Below, piece after piece: positions 10,488 to 21,480 of a DNA stretch of 64,000 bases. The notes below the pieces were generated by a model. That model was not told the DNA's origin. It saw nothing but the letters and a program-made list of their open reading frames with translations, and ran no database searches. This DNA comes from Annona cherimola. Lineage: Eukaryota > Streptophyta > Magnoliopsida > Magnoliales > Annonaceae. The position numbers and the translations under genes were made by a program. Numbering within the stretch: position 1 is the stretch's first letter; each line of letters opens with the position of its first letter. The stretch is taken from positions 3,852,545 to 3,916,544 of the forward strand of contig CM059971.1 in assembly GCA_030490835.1 (NCBI GenBank). Direction: 5' to 3'.

Positions 10488-11149
10488 TTAAAGTCTTTTT
10501 GCTCTTCTCCCAACCTTCCTGCGAGTGCTGTCATGGGGGATAGGTGTTGCATCCTCTAGAAATAAGTCAAATAATAAAAATGATTATCTGAAATGAAATG
10601 TCATGCAATTCAATATCTACTAAGTAGTGATTCCTCCAATACAAAAATTAAGGACTCCTTAACATGGGAGCTACAGATAATGAATGACATAAAACATAGC
10701 CACCGGCAATGTAGCTGTTTCATTTGGAAAGGAAATCCTTGGAGTAAATGGCTTGGGATAAAAATTAATTTTAGAAAATGATTAGCTAGTTGTACCAATA
10801 ATGCAAGTAATTCGACAAAAGATACCACGAAAAAAACTAAGAAAACCTTCATATTAATTAGCAGAATCGCATACTGCAACAAAATAATTCACCCATATTT
10901 AGAATGAAATATGGCATTTAAAAAACAAAAAAAGACTCGAATGTCTACAAGATCACGTATTCTTCCGGTTGAGGCTAAGAAAAAACTATTAGTGTCAAAA
11001 AAAAATTTAGAAGAATTACCAATGCGAGCAATCTTCATTCCTAATCGAGCAAGGGCCCAGAGGGCAGATTGAGCACCTGGGCCAAGTGTTTTCGTTTTGT
11101 TCCCTCTAGTTGCACTGAGTTTTATGTGTAAAGCTGTGATGCCCAGCTC
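10488..11149 (-). pseudogene. RPS14: 40S ribosomal protein uS11 (S14): last two exons only
   Basis: The minus-strand exon 11149-11020 (43 codons plus one base) begins after a T-rich tract ending TTAG and encodes [11 protein letters not shown]..., followed by a [13 protein letters not shown] segment. After a GT donor and intron, the exon 10555-10488 begins after TCTAG and encodes EDATPIPHDSTRRK, ending AKRL and TAA. This is the conserved C-terminal half of uS11, a small-subunit protein lining the mRNA exit path. The splice sites and stop are intact. However, several near-invariant positions are changed (e.g. the family's IKLRATGGNK is [10 protein letters not shown] here, and ALRALARSGMKIG is [13 protein letters not shown]), and the exons for the N-terminal half were not found upstream. 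I therefore call it a truncated, decaying copy. Confidence 0.8.
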
Positions 11150-11683
11150 CTAATTAAAAAAAAAAACAATTTAAAGATAATAAGTATTTTAACATCAAGC
11201 TAACAAGAAAATTTATATAAGAAAAAAGGAGAAAATGCATTTCTGAGGCATAATCACAATAAAATGGATGTCCTCATTTACAATTCAAAAGATTTGCAAA
11301 GTAAACTTAAAAATAAATGTACCCACCCAAAGGGCATATTTTTTATAAAAAGTTTCTTAAGGTTTTTTCATCAAAATAGTTTCCCCAGTTTATTCTACTC
11401 ACATGACAAGTTTTGGAAAATTTTGGATGCGTATCTTTTTTTTTTGGTTTCAAAAAAATTAAGAAGTTTGAGGGAATGGAAATGACTTAAATACCTCTCA
11501 AATTGTTGACTTTAGGAAATCAAAAAGCCTATATATATCTCAAAATTGCAAAACTTGGGCTATGAATTAAGTATTTTGAAAAATATTTTCCTTAAAAAAT
11601 ACACCGTTTAGCCATGAAGGCGTAGCTGTAATCCTTAAACAAATATTTAGGTATTTTTACGCTTTTATTTTTGCTATATAATA
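11150..11683. other. Intergenic stretch, no feature recognised
   Basis: AT-rich sequence upstream of the uS11 relic. I looked on the minus strand for the missing N-terminal exons of uS11 and saw none. A 73-codon ORF at 11264-11485 has no recognisable motif. Confidence 0.4.
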
Positions 11684-12205
11684 GGGCTCCTAACCGTGTT
11701 ATCCTTATTTTTTAAATGTTGATGATTGATATAAAATTCAATTTATTCATTATTTTTAACATTACTTATTTAACTAGGATATCAAGTTTCATTCCAATTA
11801 AAAATGCACATGGGTCGATCTACTCAAAAAAAGCTATATTTCATGTGTAAATTAAGAAAAATGCTTAGATTCATTCATATATATTAAAATGTAAGAAAAT
11901 TTTCTAAAAACATTTATTCACATAGTAGTGTTATTTTAGATAGTTTAGATGTTGAAAATATTATTTTAAAAATAATTTTTAGTATTAAATTATTTTATTA
12001 TATTAATTTCACATGTTTATAAATGAGATCCAATATAATGGTGCTAAAGAAATGAGAGAGTTTTCATAACAATATAAGAGATTTTAAATATAATGAGTAG
12101 AGTAAATTTTCTATAAACTATCAAAATATTAAAAATAAAAGGGTTTAAAATAAAAAAAAATGAAAAAAGTTACGTTGAAGAGAGGTTTTATAGAAACCGA
12201 GTCCA
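11684..12205. repeat. Interspersed repeat F, copy 1 (~520 bp)
   Basis: Aligns with 35118-35640 and 60342-60868. Shared blocks include the ATTATTTTTAACATTACTT region and TTTTAGATAGTTTAGATGTTGAAAA. Its ends form short imperfect inverted repeats (GGCTCCTAACCG against the complement of GAAACCGAGTCC), so it behaves like a MITE. It is non-coding. Confidence 0.6.
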
Positions 12206-12619
12206 TCTATATTGTACTCCATTTGTATTTGCAAGACATAAAAAAATCATATAATTTGGATTGCTATATAAGCCAAGTGTAAATGCATGAAATTATTTAT
12301 AATTATATTTCTGGAATCAGATTCCTATATTTCTACAATTTCAATTCATTTGATTTTTTGTATGTTAGCAAATTTTTTGCGTATCTAACCTTGTAAGTTT
12401 GGACTTTGGCTTATCAAATCTACTACGTTTGAATATTAGCCAAATTCACCTTCTATATTTCAATATTTTGCTGATCAAATATTTCACTAGACTTAATTGC
12501 CGGTGGTATACATGCCGCTTTGATCGGAAAAGAAAAAAACAATACCAGCTACCTCGCACATTTGAAAATTGCAGCAGTTGTTGACAACAAAGCATCTTAG
12601 TCCTCAAATCAAAGCTCCT
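12206..12619. other. Intergenic stretch, no feature recognised
   Basis: AT-rich sequence with one chance ORF of 61 codons. Nothing supported. Confidence 0.4.
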
Positions 12620-12872
12620 TGTTGGAATATTTTTTTTTGAAAAGTGATAAAAATTTTATGAAAAGATTTTTAAAATTAGAAAAAATGATATGATTTAAAA
12701 TAATGACGATGAGTGAAGAAAATAAAGTTAAAATAAATAAATTGGATGTATCTGTAATTTTATATAAATGATTAAAAAGTAAGATAATTATATAAGAAGA
12801 AATGAAGAAATAATTAAAAATAAAGTAGTTATGGAGTGTGAAAAGTTTTAGATTAAAAAAACAAGCGCCCAC
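12620..12872. mobile_element. MITE family C copy (degenerate, inverted)
   Basis: Matches, on the opposite strand, the ~280-bp T-rich MITE family C seen best at 47079-47369 and 56609-56885. Shared words include AAAAGTTTTAGATTGAAAAG-type ends and TAATTAAAAATAAAGTAGTT. The ends are worn and no target duplication can be read. Confidence 0.5.
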
Positions 12873-13440
12873 TGAAAAAATATATATATACCAAAGCTTT
12901 TCTTCAATAGGAAAAAATCCATCTAGTGTCGGAATCTGGCAACCATCTGCCTACACTCGCAGGCATCCGGACTACATGCCAAGCCATCCACTATCATCGA
13001 CCATCACCGCCGATCAGTACCATATTTGCACATGTTGGCACCAAAATTAGGCATTTTATCAGTTGAACGGGCGCCGCATCTTCAAGCCGTATGGTCTTTT
13101 GAATTCTTCTAAATGCCTATTCGCCGAGAATGAGTCATACTCTCTTACTTTTAACTTATGAATTCTTCTAAATTCTTTTATAGAAATTGACATGCAAATA
13201 AAAACCCTAATTTAACTTGCTTAAGTACACATATTAAATAAAATGACAATAAAAAAATGAAACCAACACCATGTACCGATGTAGTCTTGACAATCTGAGG
13301 CTTCGTTTGGGCGCACGTTAAGGGAATAAAAGCACTGTTCCAGTTATTTGAAGCTCACCGTTTGGCCAAATAACAGTCGTGCGTAGAATACCAGGCACCA
13401 AATCACCTTGACAAGCACTATTCAAATAGCAAATAGAATC
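12873..13440. other. Intergenic stretch, no gene recognised
   Basis: Includes a GC-richer patch at 12925-13100 that reads open but has no recognisable protein. A segment at 13300-13380 (CTTCGTTTGGGCGCACG... then CACCGTTTGGCCAAATAAC) looks like a worn transposon end. Nothing further supported. Confidence 0.35.
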
Positions 13441-13671
13441 CTCTATGCGTATCCGCGGCCACATGAGTTCGAATCCTGCTCTATGCAAGTAACCCTAGTA
13501 ATGGGGGATATTTATAGTTGTCATCCTTGATGTGGAGATATTTTACAAGATCTCCTATTTGTGGTGAGGACTATAAAAATATATGGTTTGTAATATCAGA
13601 AGTCATAATATATATAATACCAATAAAAAAATTAGCAGACAGAAGGCTTCATCAAAAAAAAAAAAAAAAAA
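13441..13671 (+). mobile_element. Candidate SINE with box-B-like motif and poly(A) tail
   Basis: 13465-13477 reads GAGTTCGAATCCT, close to a tRNA-type polymerase III box B. The segment ends in about 20 consecutive A at 13652-13671. Flanking sequences AGCAAATAGAATC (13428-13440) and AGCAAAAAGAAAC just after the A-tract match at 11 of 13 positions and may be target duplications. No box A is visible at the usual distance, so it would be 5'-truncated or a different type of retrosequence. Confidence 0.45.
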
Positions 13672-14178
13672 AAGCAAAAAGAAACTGCTTTCCTGTAAAA
13701 AGTGTTATGCTACCAGCCCAGACATATCAGGAAATAATTTCCACTGGGCTTATCATAGTCGGCCACTTACCAGACTGGTTTTCCGTTTCATATGTGCAAA
13801 GATGAGATAGTTAAGCTGATCGAAGCTAAGCTTGAAAGTTGACATGTTCATTCAGCTGCTTACATTCTTGCATTTAAATACAGCATACATGCAGCCTCGT
13901 TTTACTGTAACAAATGCATAAATAACTTCCCAACTGTCAAGCAATGGCAAGTAGCAACAATGCTTGACTTCCAAACTTGAATAATTACATTCTTTGCTCT
14001 GATGATGTCATATTTAAGAAATGAGACTTCTAACTGCTCGTTCTTTTAAGCCGGGCAGCATCGACAACAGTAGTTGTTAAAATTATGTTGGCCATAAAGC
14101 TTTGCACTTCCAACAAAATGCAGCTATTTGACAAACACAGCGTGCACATTTCTCATGATTTGCTGGTTTTGCCGCCTT

Positions 14179-14612
14179 TCAAATTTCAATTGGCTGACTT
14201 CTTAAGAGTGACAACTTCAAACTTGCTAATTTGAACATGTGACCACCATTGAAGCTAGGTGTAGATGCTGATATCCACACCAACAACTGATTTGATGTTG
14301 CATCAGAAGCGCTTACATTGCTTTTGTCCAGAGTCTTCTCTTTTCTTGAATGAATCTTGTTCAGGGCACTATCAACCCTAGAAACAATTTTTGAAACTGT
14401 GAACCCAGAGACTTCAAATATCCGTGCTCGATGAGGGATTAATGAACTACGCAATGTAACATCAACACCATCATACGTCCAAACACCAAGGACTGCCTCC
14501 CCCTTAAGTCCAACAGCATACCAACCAAGGCCAGATGCTGCCAAATCCACAGAACTAGAGTCCCAGCTATTACCCGAAATTCTAAATTCCCTTCTCAACC
14601 ATTTCCAAAGCT
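14179..14612 (-). CDS. C-terminal exon of a plastid YqeH-type GTPase (BPG2-like), probably a fragment
   Basis: The minus-strand ORF runs from about 14612 (ELWKWLRREFRISGNSWDS...) to the stop at 14179, roughly 143 residues. Its first ~85 residues, with GLGWYAVGLKGEAVLGVWTY and the LIPHRARIFEV segment, resemble the C-terminal domain of plant circularly permuted GTPases of the NOA1/BPG2 group, which act in chloroplast rRNA processing and ribosome assembly. The tail is Lys/Ser-rich. An AAG precedes the open segment at about 14613 and could be an acceptor. The GTPase motifs (G1-G4) should lie upstream on the minus strand (above 14613), but nothing like them is visible before the MITEs at 15.2 kb. 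Either a very long intron intervenes or this is a truncated relic. Family assignment is from memory of the family, not a search. Confidence 0.55.
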
Positions 14613-15192
14613 CTTAATCCAAATAATGGATTTTTTTGCTTTTAAAAATATTATTACATATTGTAGGGCGGATTCTTTTTTTTTATTAAAAGGAAATACT
14701 GTATCCCAACTCCCTTACAGTGTCAAGGGAGGGAGGGAGAAGGAGATCCTAGCAAATCATTTTCAAAAAATTGTCTGTATAAATTTTTTCCAGACTAACT
14801 TGGCTGGAGGAGGGGTTTACCCCACCAAATCTGGTGATCCAAAAAAGAAATAGAAACAAAATGAGCTAAGGAATGTGAAACAACATTTCCTTGTCTTAAC
14901 ACATGATTGGCCAAAATGTGATTCGTAGATACAAATTTCAGTTGCATTTAGTAACTTTCAAAAATGTCTTTTATACTTAAAAATTGTCATTTTAATTCCA
15001 CATATACTTGCGCTGTTACCTCTTTGTAAAATGACAAATATGTTCATTCTTAATTATGATTTTATAGCTAAAAATTTACATTTTAACAAATTTTTAGTAA
15101 TTCTATGACTATAAAATAATATATTATTTGAATTGGAATTTATAATTTTGAGCAGAGTAACTTCAATTTTATATTAAGGCTTGAGCATAGTT
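14613..15192. other. Intergenic stretch, no feature recognised
   Basis: AT-rich. Upstream exons of the BPG2-like relic were sought here on the minus strand and not found. Confidence 0.4.
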
Positions 15193-15612
15193 AGGGTAAA
15201 TTTCATATATACGTACATAGTTTGCTCGAAATTGCAGATATACCCACATAGTTTCAAATATTTCATATTACCCTCATATACTTTCACCAAAATTACGTAT
15301 GATCCCCACGCCGTTAACTACCATTAATAACTTCCGTTATATTTTCGAAAATGACGAAAGTGTCCTCATCCATAGTTTCACGAATTGCATATTATCCCCA
15401 CATAGTTTCACCAAAATTGTATATTACCTCCGTGAAGATGAGGGCATTTTCGTCATTTTTGAAAATATAATGGCCAATATTAACGGCAGTTAACGATGTG
15501 GAGGTAATACGTAATTTTAGTAAAACTATGTGGGAGTCATATGAAATATTTAAAACTACGTTGGTATATCAATAATTTCGGGGCAAACTATGTGAGTATA
15601 TATGAAATTTAC
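15193..15612. mobile_element. Fold-back MITE, family D copy 1
   Basis: The left arm (AGGGTAAATTTCATATATAC, then GCAGATATACCCACATAGTTT) pairs with a diverged complement at 15540-15612 (AACTATGTGAGTATATATG, then AAATTTACCT). The arms repeat the phrase 'CACATAGTTTCACCAAAATT' with variations. Related elements lie at 42877-43633, 50697-51122 and 51658-52118. No coding sequence. Confidence 0.65.
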
Positions 15613-15889
15613 CTGCATATTTATTATTTTATAGGGAGATTAATAAACAATTTAATTGATTACTGATGACATAAATAAATATGGAATCAAAATGAAAATT
15701 CATAAGTGTGACATACATTTTTGAAAGTTTATGGGTATATATATGGGATTACCATATAACATATTTTAAATATGATTTTGGATGTTAATAGTAAAAATCA
15801 TAAAAAATAAATTATGTTAATTAATAGAATAAACCATAAGAATTTTAATTATACATATATATTTGAGAATCTTTTATGTGCATTTGACC

Positions 15890-16207
15890 GCACTGTAATT
15901 AACGGTATATTTGGCCAAAAATGGGCCATACATATACTTAAATATATTGATACTTTATAAAATTATTTTTCCATATATAAATTTTATAGCAAATGGTATA
16001 CATGTTAAAAAAATAACTTTAAAGTTTTTATTTACATCAAATTATTTTATTACGTTTAATTTGTACAATTTTAATATGACGTATATACACATATCAAAGT
16101 GGATAAAAATTTGTATGATAATAGAATATATAACTCTAAATATAATGTGTGGAATAAATTATAATTTTACGATCATGCGAGGTCCATTTTAAGGTAACTG
16201 CATCGTA
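15890..16207. mobile_element. MITE family A copy 1 (degenerate)
   Basis: Matches, with many A/T changes, the family A core seen intact at 53648-54030 (the blocks around TTATTACGTT, ATTTTAATATGACGTATATA and GATCATGCGAGGTCCATTTT). The terminal hairpins are worn away. Confidence 0.55.
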
Positions 16208-16484
16208 CATGAATAGTTCTCGATATATGTTATTTAGATTATGAATAATATAATATGAAAAGCACTAAATATTATTTATTAAAAATCATCGTAATATATT
16301 ATTTGTATAATTTTTTTTTTTACTATGAACCGTCAAAATTATATTTCAAATAAAATATATGCATACAAAATCGTTTGGATTCGTTTCCACCAATGGCTGT
16401 GAGTAGTTTAACCGAAGCCGTCCCCAGGTAGCGCTTTGACGGCGCGCGGCACGAGACGGCAGGCGAAGATAGCTCCGATCCGAG

Positions 16485-16671
16485 CAACCGCCATGTGCCT
16501 CGGGCGGGCCTAACAAGAAAACGGCCCTTGGGGAGACTCGATCTTCCCTTCAGCAACACTTACAACGCAACCCTTCCTTTTTAACCCTCGCTTCCTTCGC
16601 CGCTACTCTCACACCCGCCTTCACTTACTCCTCCCAAAGAAACCTAATCTTTCGTCTTTCCTAGCATCACC
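16485..16671 (+). promoter_or_regulatory. 5' flank of the decayed aldolase copy
   Basis: Conserved, inverted, with 199-380 in front of the intact aldolase exon 1. It contains the same CTTCAGCAACACTTAC and CCTCCCAAAGAAACCTAATC blocks. Homology ends abruptly at about 16485, where a GC-rich unrelated sequence (GGCGCGCGGCACGAGACGG) begins. This marks one edge of the inverted duplication. Confidence 0.6.
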
Positions 16672-19600
16672 ATATCTGCCTATGTGGAAAATACCACGGT
16701 ACCGTTTTGTTTTCTTCTTCATCTTTCATTCCCTTTTCCTGGTTTCGTTTTATACTTATTGGTTTTTCTCCTTGGGTTCTTAGATGTTTTTATCTCGTGT
16801 ATTGATGTTTCATCTGTTTGGGTATGCAGAAAATACAACGAAGTATGGTTTTTGATAGACTCAGATCTCCTTGTAGCATTTTCTTTTTCATTTCGCGTTA
16901 TTATAACTTTTTTTTTTTTTTAAAGAAATCATTGCCTGAATAAGATAAAACTTTGATCTTTTTGTTCAAGCCTGTTATTAGTTATTTTCTTTTATATCCT
17001 GGTTCAACGTTTGGATTGGTGTGGTATTAGTAGTTTTTAAGCAATACCATGTAGTTGTTTCTGCCTCTGCGTGCTGTTTTTATTGTGAAATAATCATTCT
17101 GCTGAAGCAGGTAATCGGGGGCTTAGTTTTTTTTGCTTCTCTAGCAGGATCTCGATTTCTCTTACCTAAAATTCCTGTAGTTTTTTCTTGAAATACCAAT
17201 ATGTCTTATTTCTTGATCTGAAGTTCTGAACTCTGCTAGCGTATATCTTCTTAGTTGCACCAACCTATAGGTTTCTTCCCTGGTTTTTGACTCAATTTTC
17301 TGGCTTTGATGGTTCTTTAATGTTTTTGTTTTATAGATCCCTGTCGCTGCCCGATGCCACGTTGCTGTTACTGGTAATTGCATTACCAGCAATGCTATGA
17401 TTGGGCAAATAGCAAACCCTAGTTTCGCGTGTTGATAGGAACCTTGGGTTTCTAGTATACCCACGGAGCTGGTTTCTGCGATTGTATTGGCATATATTTT
17501 AGGGGAGTGGGTGCAAAAGCTGAAGGCATATAAACAGTTCGAAGCTCACCCTAGCTTTTAATTGTATTGTTTTTTTTTTCAAATATTTTCATTATTTCAC
17601 CCAATTATTACTATACATATTTTCGTCTGGGCAGAAATTACCTCTTTATCGTATTGTGTTGTGATCATCCAAGTTTATACCCTTTGGAACTCTGCAGTCA
17701 TACCTAATACTTGTTTGTATCTAGAAAAAAAATTTGTAGTAAGTTTGCAAGTAATCCTGAATCTTGAAAGCATAAGGCTCAAAATGGGGGTCTAATGGAA
17801 TTTCGGGCCTTCAATTTTCTGAAAACATTGTGGTCAAGGTAAATGTTTCAGTAACCATGCAGGAGTCTCCAGAGTGATATCACATCTATAATGTTAAAAT
17901 CTCAATTTAGTATGTTGAGGATATTGTGAAATGAATAAAATTTTGTTTGTTGGATTCTTAGACCTGGGGATTCTTTTCTCTTCTTCACAATAGTTTGATG
18001 GGCATCTCTGTGGGTCAGCAGCTGTATGGATAGTTTGTTAGAGTGGCTTCTTTCCATATTGCATTATGCCTGTTGGGCACTGGATGGCCGCCTCTATTTT
18101 TGCTTTGTAGATACACTTGCAGCAAAATTTGCCTCTGTGGGTTCAATTTTTTTTTAAAATTTTTGGGCATAGCGAAGATGCCCTTTGTGCCAACCACTGG
18201 GTAACGATGTAGTGTGACCCACATGGCCTTAGTGTAATTTTTAAAAATTTTTGATGCATTTCTAAAGTTTTGCAACCATGCAATCATTCACTGCTCATTC
18301 TAAAAAGTCATCCTTGGTTTTTGAGTTTGGAAGTTTCTTGAATCACCCTGCATCCTGGGATTGGTATGTAGCAACAGCTGTGTTTATTTATTTAGAGGCA
18401 GAATTTTGTCTGTAAGCCTGGAGGCTCAAGTTTTACTGGCTTTGATAATGCTTTGATGCTTTTATTTTCTAGCTTCCTTTACTGCCCGATGCCATGTTGC
18501 TGGTAGCAGTAATTGCATTGACCAGCAATGCTATGATTGGGCAAATAGCAAACCCTAGTTTTGCATGTTGATAGGAACCTGTGGGTTTCTAGTAATATCC
18601 ACAGAGCCGGTTTCTGCAATCACACCTCTGTTTCCTATTAACTTTCTCATTGGGGACTTTTGCTTGAAACATTATTTAATGTAGTACACATGATGCCTAG
18701 TGGTTGGTTATCTAGGCTGCCAAATAATTGGAATAAATCTGGATATTTGCATTACAGAGTAGAGATCAAATGTTTTTCAGCTTCCACAAAGTCTATTTGT
18801 GACGTTGAACAGATCTGTAGCTGAAGGTTTAACAGCAGCATTACACGGTTGTTTTAAATCTGGTAGTTGCAGGCTGCAGCCATCCCAAGTTTTTCAACTC
18901 TTTTTCTTTTTGTTTTTTTTTTCCCTCCCTCATATTTCTGGCTTTGGTAATGCTTCGACATGTTCATTTTCTAGCTCCCCTTTTCTGCTCAACATCACAT
19001 TGGTGGTAGCAGCAATTGCATTGACCTATGATTGGGCACATAGAAGGCCTAGTTTCCATGTTGATAGGAAGCCATGAGTTTCTAGTACTACCTACGTAGC
19101 TGGTTTCTGTGATCACACATCTTTTTGTTGGTATCTTATTCTTATATGGGTGGTTTTGTTTTTGTTTTTTGTTTTTTGTTTTTTTGGGATGTAAAATGTG
19201 TTTAGACATCTTAGTTGCACCATTGTTTAAAGGAGAGGACAGAATGTCTGTTGGACAGTCATCTTGATTGCCAAATGGTTGGAATGTATGTAGATGTTGG
19301 CATTACAGAATAAGAGTTCTAAAGTTTTTGTACTTTGCAAGTCCATTTGTGACTTTCGGCAGATCTGTACCTCAAGGGTTAAAAGAAGCATGCAACTCAG
19401 TCGTTATAAATTTGGTTGCTGCAGGCCCTGCAGTAGCTTCGTTTCACTTTTGTGGTTTTGACTCATATTTCTGGCTTCGATGAGCTATGATAATTTTTTT
19501 TTTAGCTGCCCTTTACTGCCCAATGCCACGTTGCTGGTTGCAGGAATTGCATTGACCAGCAATGCTATGATTGGGCAAAAAGCAAACCCTATTTTTGCAT

Positions 19601-21225
19601 GTTGATAGGAACCTGTGGATTTCTAGTAATATCCATGGAGCCGTTTTATGCAATTACACCTATTTTGGTTAATGGCTTAATGGCTTTTCCTCCCAAATGT
19701 GAATTGATTGGCTGTTGCAAAAGCAATTGCGTCGATTGAAATTTCTGTTAATGAGAATTTGGAGCTGTGATTTAGTCTGTTACTGCAGTTCATGTAGAGG
19801 AATATGTTGACCATAAAAATTGGTTGACATTGTATGAGTTACTCTTTCAAATTAAAACGCATTACATTAATGCTGAATCTACCCCCGACTCATGGATTTT
19901 ATTTACTGAAGTATATGTTTTCATTTGGGTCACTTGGAATCCAGATTGAAAATTTGCAACTTTTGGTTCTTCTAGCTTTGTATTACTAGATTCAGTTTTT
20001 AAAATAATGGAAACCATATCATGTGAAAAGGCTTTTCTGGTCTGTGTTATCATGCTTAATCTCCTATGAATGAATTAAGTTTCAAAATGGCTGGTGACAT
20101 TGAGAAGATGGGTTCTGTTCCTTGGTATCTTGATTTTGAGATCTCCTAGATGTTACAAGTTATGCTAAGCTAATTGTCCTTTTGCATGCAGATGAGCCGA
20201 TAGCCAATGCTACCTACATTGGCACCCCTGGAAAGGGAATTCTTGCTGCTGATGAGTCCACTGGCACAATTGGCAAGCACCTTGCTAGCATCAATGTTGA
20301 AAACGTTGAATCTCTGTGAGCTTCTGTTTACCACCCCAGGTGCACTCCAGTACCTTAGCGGTGTGATTCTCTTTGTGGAGACCCTCTACCAGAAGATTGC
20401 TGCTGGCAAGCTCTTCGTTGATGTCCTCAAGGAAGGAGGTGTCCTGCCTGGCATTAAGGTGGACAAGGGTACCGTTGAGCTTGCTGGCACCAATGGTGAG
20501 ACCACACCCATGGTCTTGATAGCCTTGCTCAGCGCTACCAGAAGTATCATGAGGCTGGTGCTAGGTTTGCCAAGTGGAGGGCTGTCCTCAAGATTGGTCC
20601 CAACGAGCGATCCCAATTGTCCATTAATGAGAATGCCAATGGGCTGGCTCGCTATGCGATCATCTGCCAGGAGAATGGCCTTGTTCCCATTATTGAGCCA
20701 GAGATCCTGGTTGATAGTCCCCATGACATTGACCGCTGTGCTGATGTGACTGAGAGGGTGCTGGCTGCATACTACAAGGCCCTGAACGATCATCATGTGC
20801 TACTTGAGGGAACTCTGCTAAAGCCTAACATGGTGACTCCTGGTGCTGATGCGAAGAAGATGTCCCCTGAGGTTGTTGCCAAGTACACTGTCCGTGCATT
20901 GCAAAGGACGATGCTGGCAGCTACCCCTGCCATGGTCTTCCTCTCTGGAGGGCAGAGTGAGGAGGAGGCAACACTGAATCTGAACGCCATGAACCTATTT
21001 AAGGGAAAGAAGCCATGGTCTCTCTCCTTCTCGTTTGGCCGAGCATTGCAGCAGAGCGCACTGAAGACATGGGCTGGGAAACAAGAGAATTTGCAGAAGG
21101 CACAGGCAGCATTCCTAGCAAGGTGCAAGGCAAATTCAGAGGCGACCCTAGGGCAATACAAGGGCGATGCTGCCAAGGGCAAAGGTGTCTACGAAAGCCT
21201 CCATGTCAAGGATTACAAATACTGA
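16672..21225 (+). pseudogene. FBA: Cytosolic class I fructose-bisphosphate aldolase pseudogene
   Basis: Exon 1 (16672-16698) corresponds to 171-198, but its ATG is ATA and one base is deleted, so neither start nor frame survives. The GT donor at 16699 is kept. After a 3.5-kb intron, exon 2 starts at 20192 (GCATGCAG acceptor) and encodes the rest of aldolase in three frames. 20192-20306 gives [16 protein letters not shown]...NVES, then a deletion of about 14 nt removes the NRRALR region and shifts frame. The second segment (GALQYLSG ... LAGTNGETT) ends at a 1-nt loss near 20507. The third runs to the TGA at 21223-21225 and includes [12 protein letters not shown], with the Schiff-base lysine, and the C-terminal YKY. 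Many residues and motifs remain, so decay is fairly recent. An intact paralogue begins at the left edge of the window. Confidence 0.92.
17330..19660 (+). repeat. Four dispersed ~150-bp repeat units within aldolase intron 1
   Basis: Units near 17330-17480, 18465-18625, 18960-19125 and 19500-19660 share the order CTGCCCGATGCCA-GTTGCTGG, then AATTGCATTGACC, CTATGATTGGGCA, GTTGATAGGAACC, TTTCTAGTA and a GAGCCGGTTTCTG-like end. Several are preceded by TTTTCTAG. At least two more units are in the inverted duplicate (near 3060-2040, split by the hAT-like element, and 1640-1500). Each contains a potential hairpin, e.g. TTGCTGGT with ACCAGCAA across a 16-nt loop. Confidence 0.7.
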
Positions 21226-21480
21226 TTTCCCCCTCTTTTTCCTCATAGGAACCTTAGGTAAAGGGATGACAATTGTTGTCCACCTCGTTGAGATTAAGAA
21301 GCATTTGCAATAAGGCTCTGGAGGCTTTTGTGTGAGACATTGAAGCCCCACACCAACCGGACTTTGGGACTTGGCGTTTTCAAGCTTTGTTTTTTCAATA
21401 ATTTTTTAGTATATTTTTTCTGGGTGTCCAGGTAAAAATGGCACTATTGTTTTTTCTGTTGTTCTGTTTTCGCTAATGAA
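21226..21480 (+). other. 3' UTR remnant of the aldolase pseudogene
   Basis: T-rich sequence after the TGA with GTTTTTTCAATAATTTTTTAG and an AATGAA-type polyadenylation-like hexamer near 21475. The position fits the 3' UTR; the end is not determined. Confidence 0.4.

Noticed and set aside
13465..13477. Possible tRNA gene at the box B-like motif
   Set aside because: No cloverleaf or box A at the right spacing; better explained as a SINE-like sequence.
20207..20749. 180-codon plus-strand ORF across aldolase exon 2
   Set aside because: It crosses the frameshifts and is only partly in the aldolase frame; covered by the pseudogene call.
20386..20796. 136-codon minus-strand ORF over aldolase exon 2, and 20793-21182
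   Set aside because: Antisense shadows of the aldolase coding sequence.
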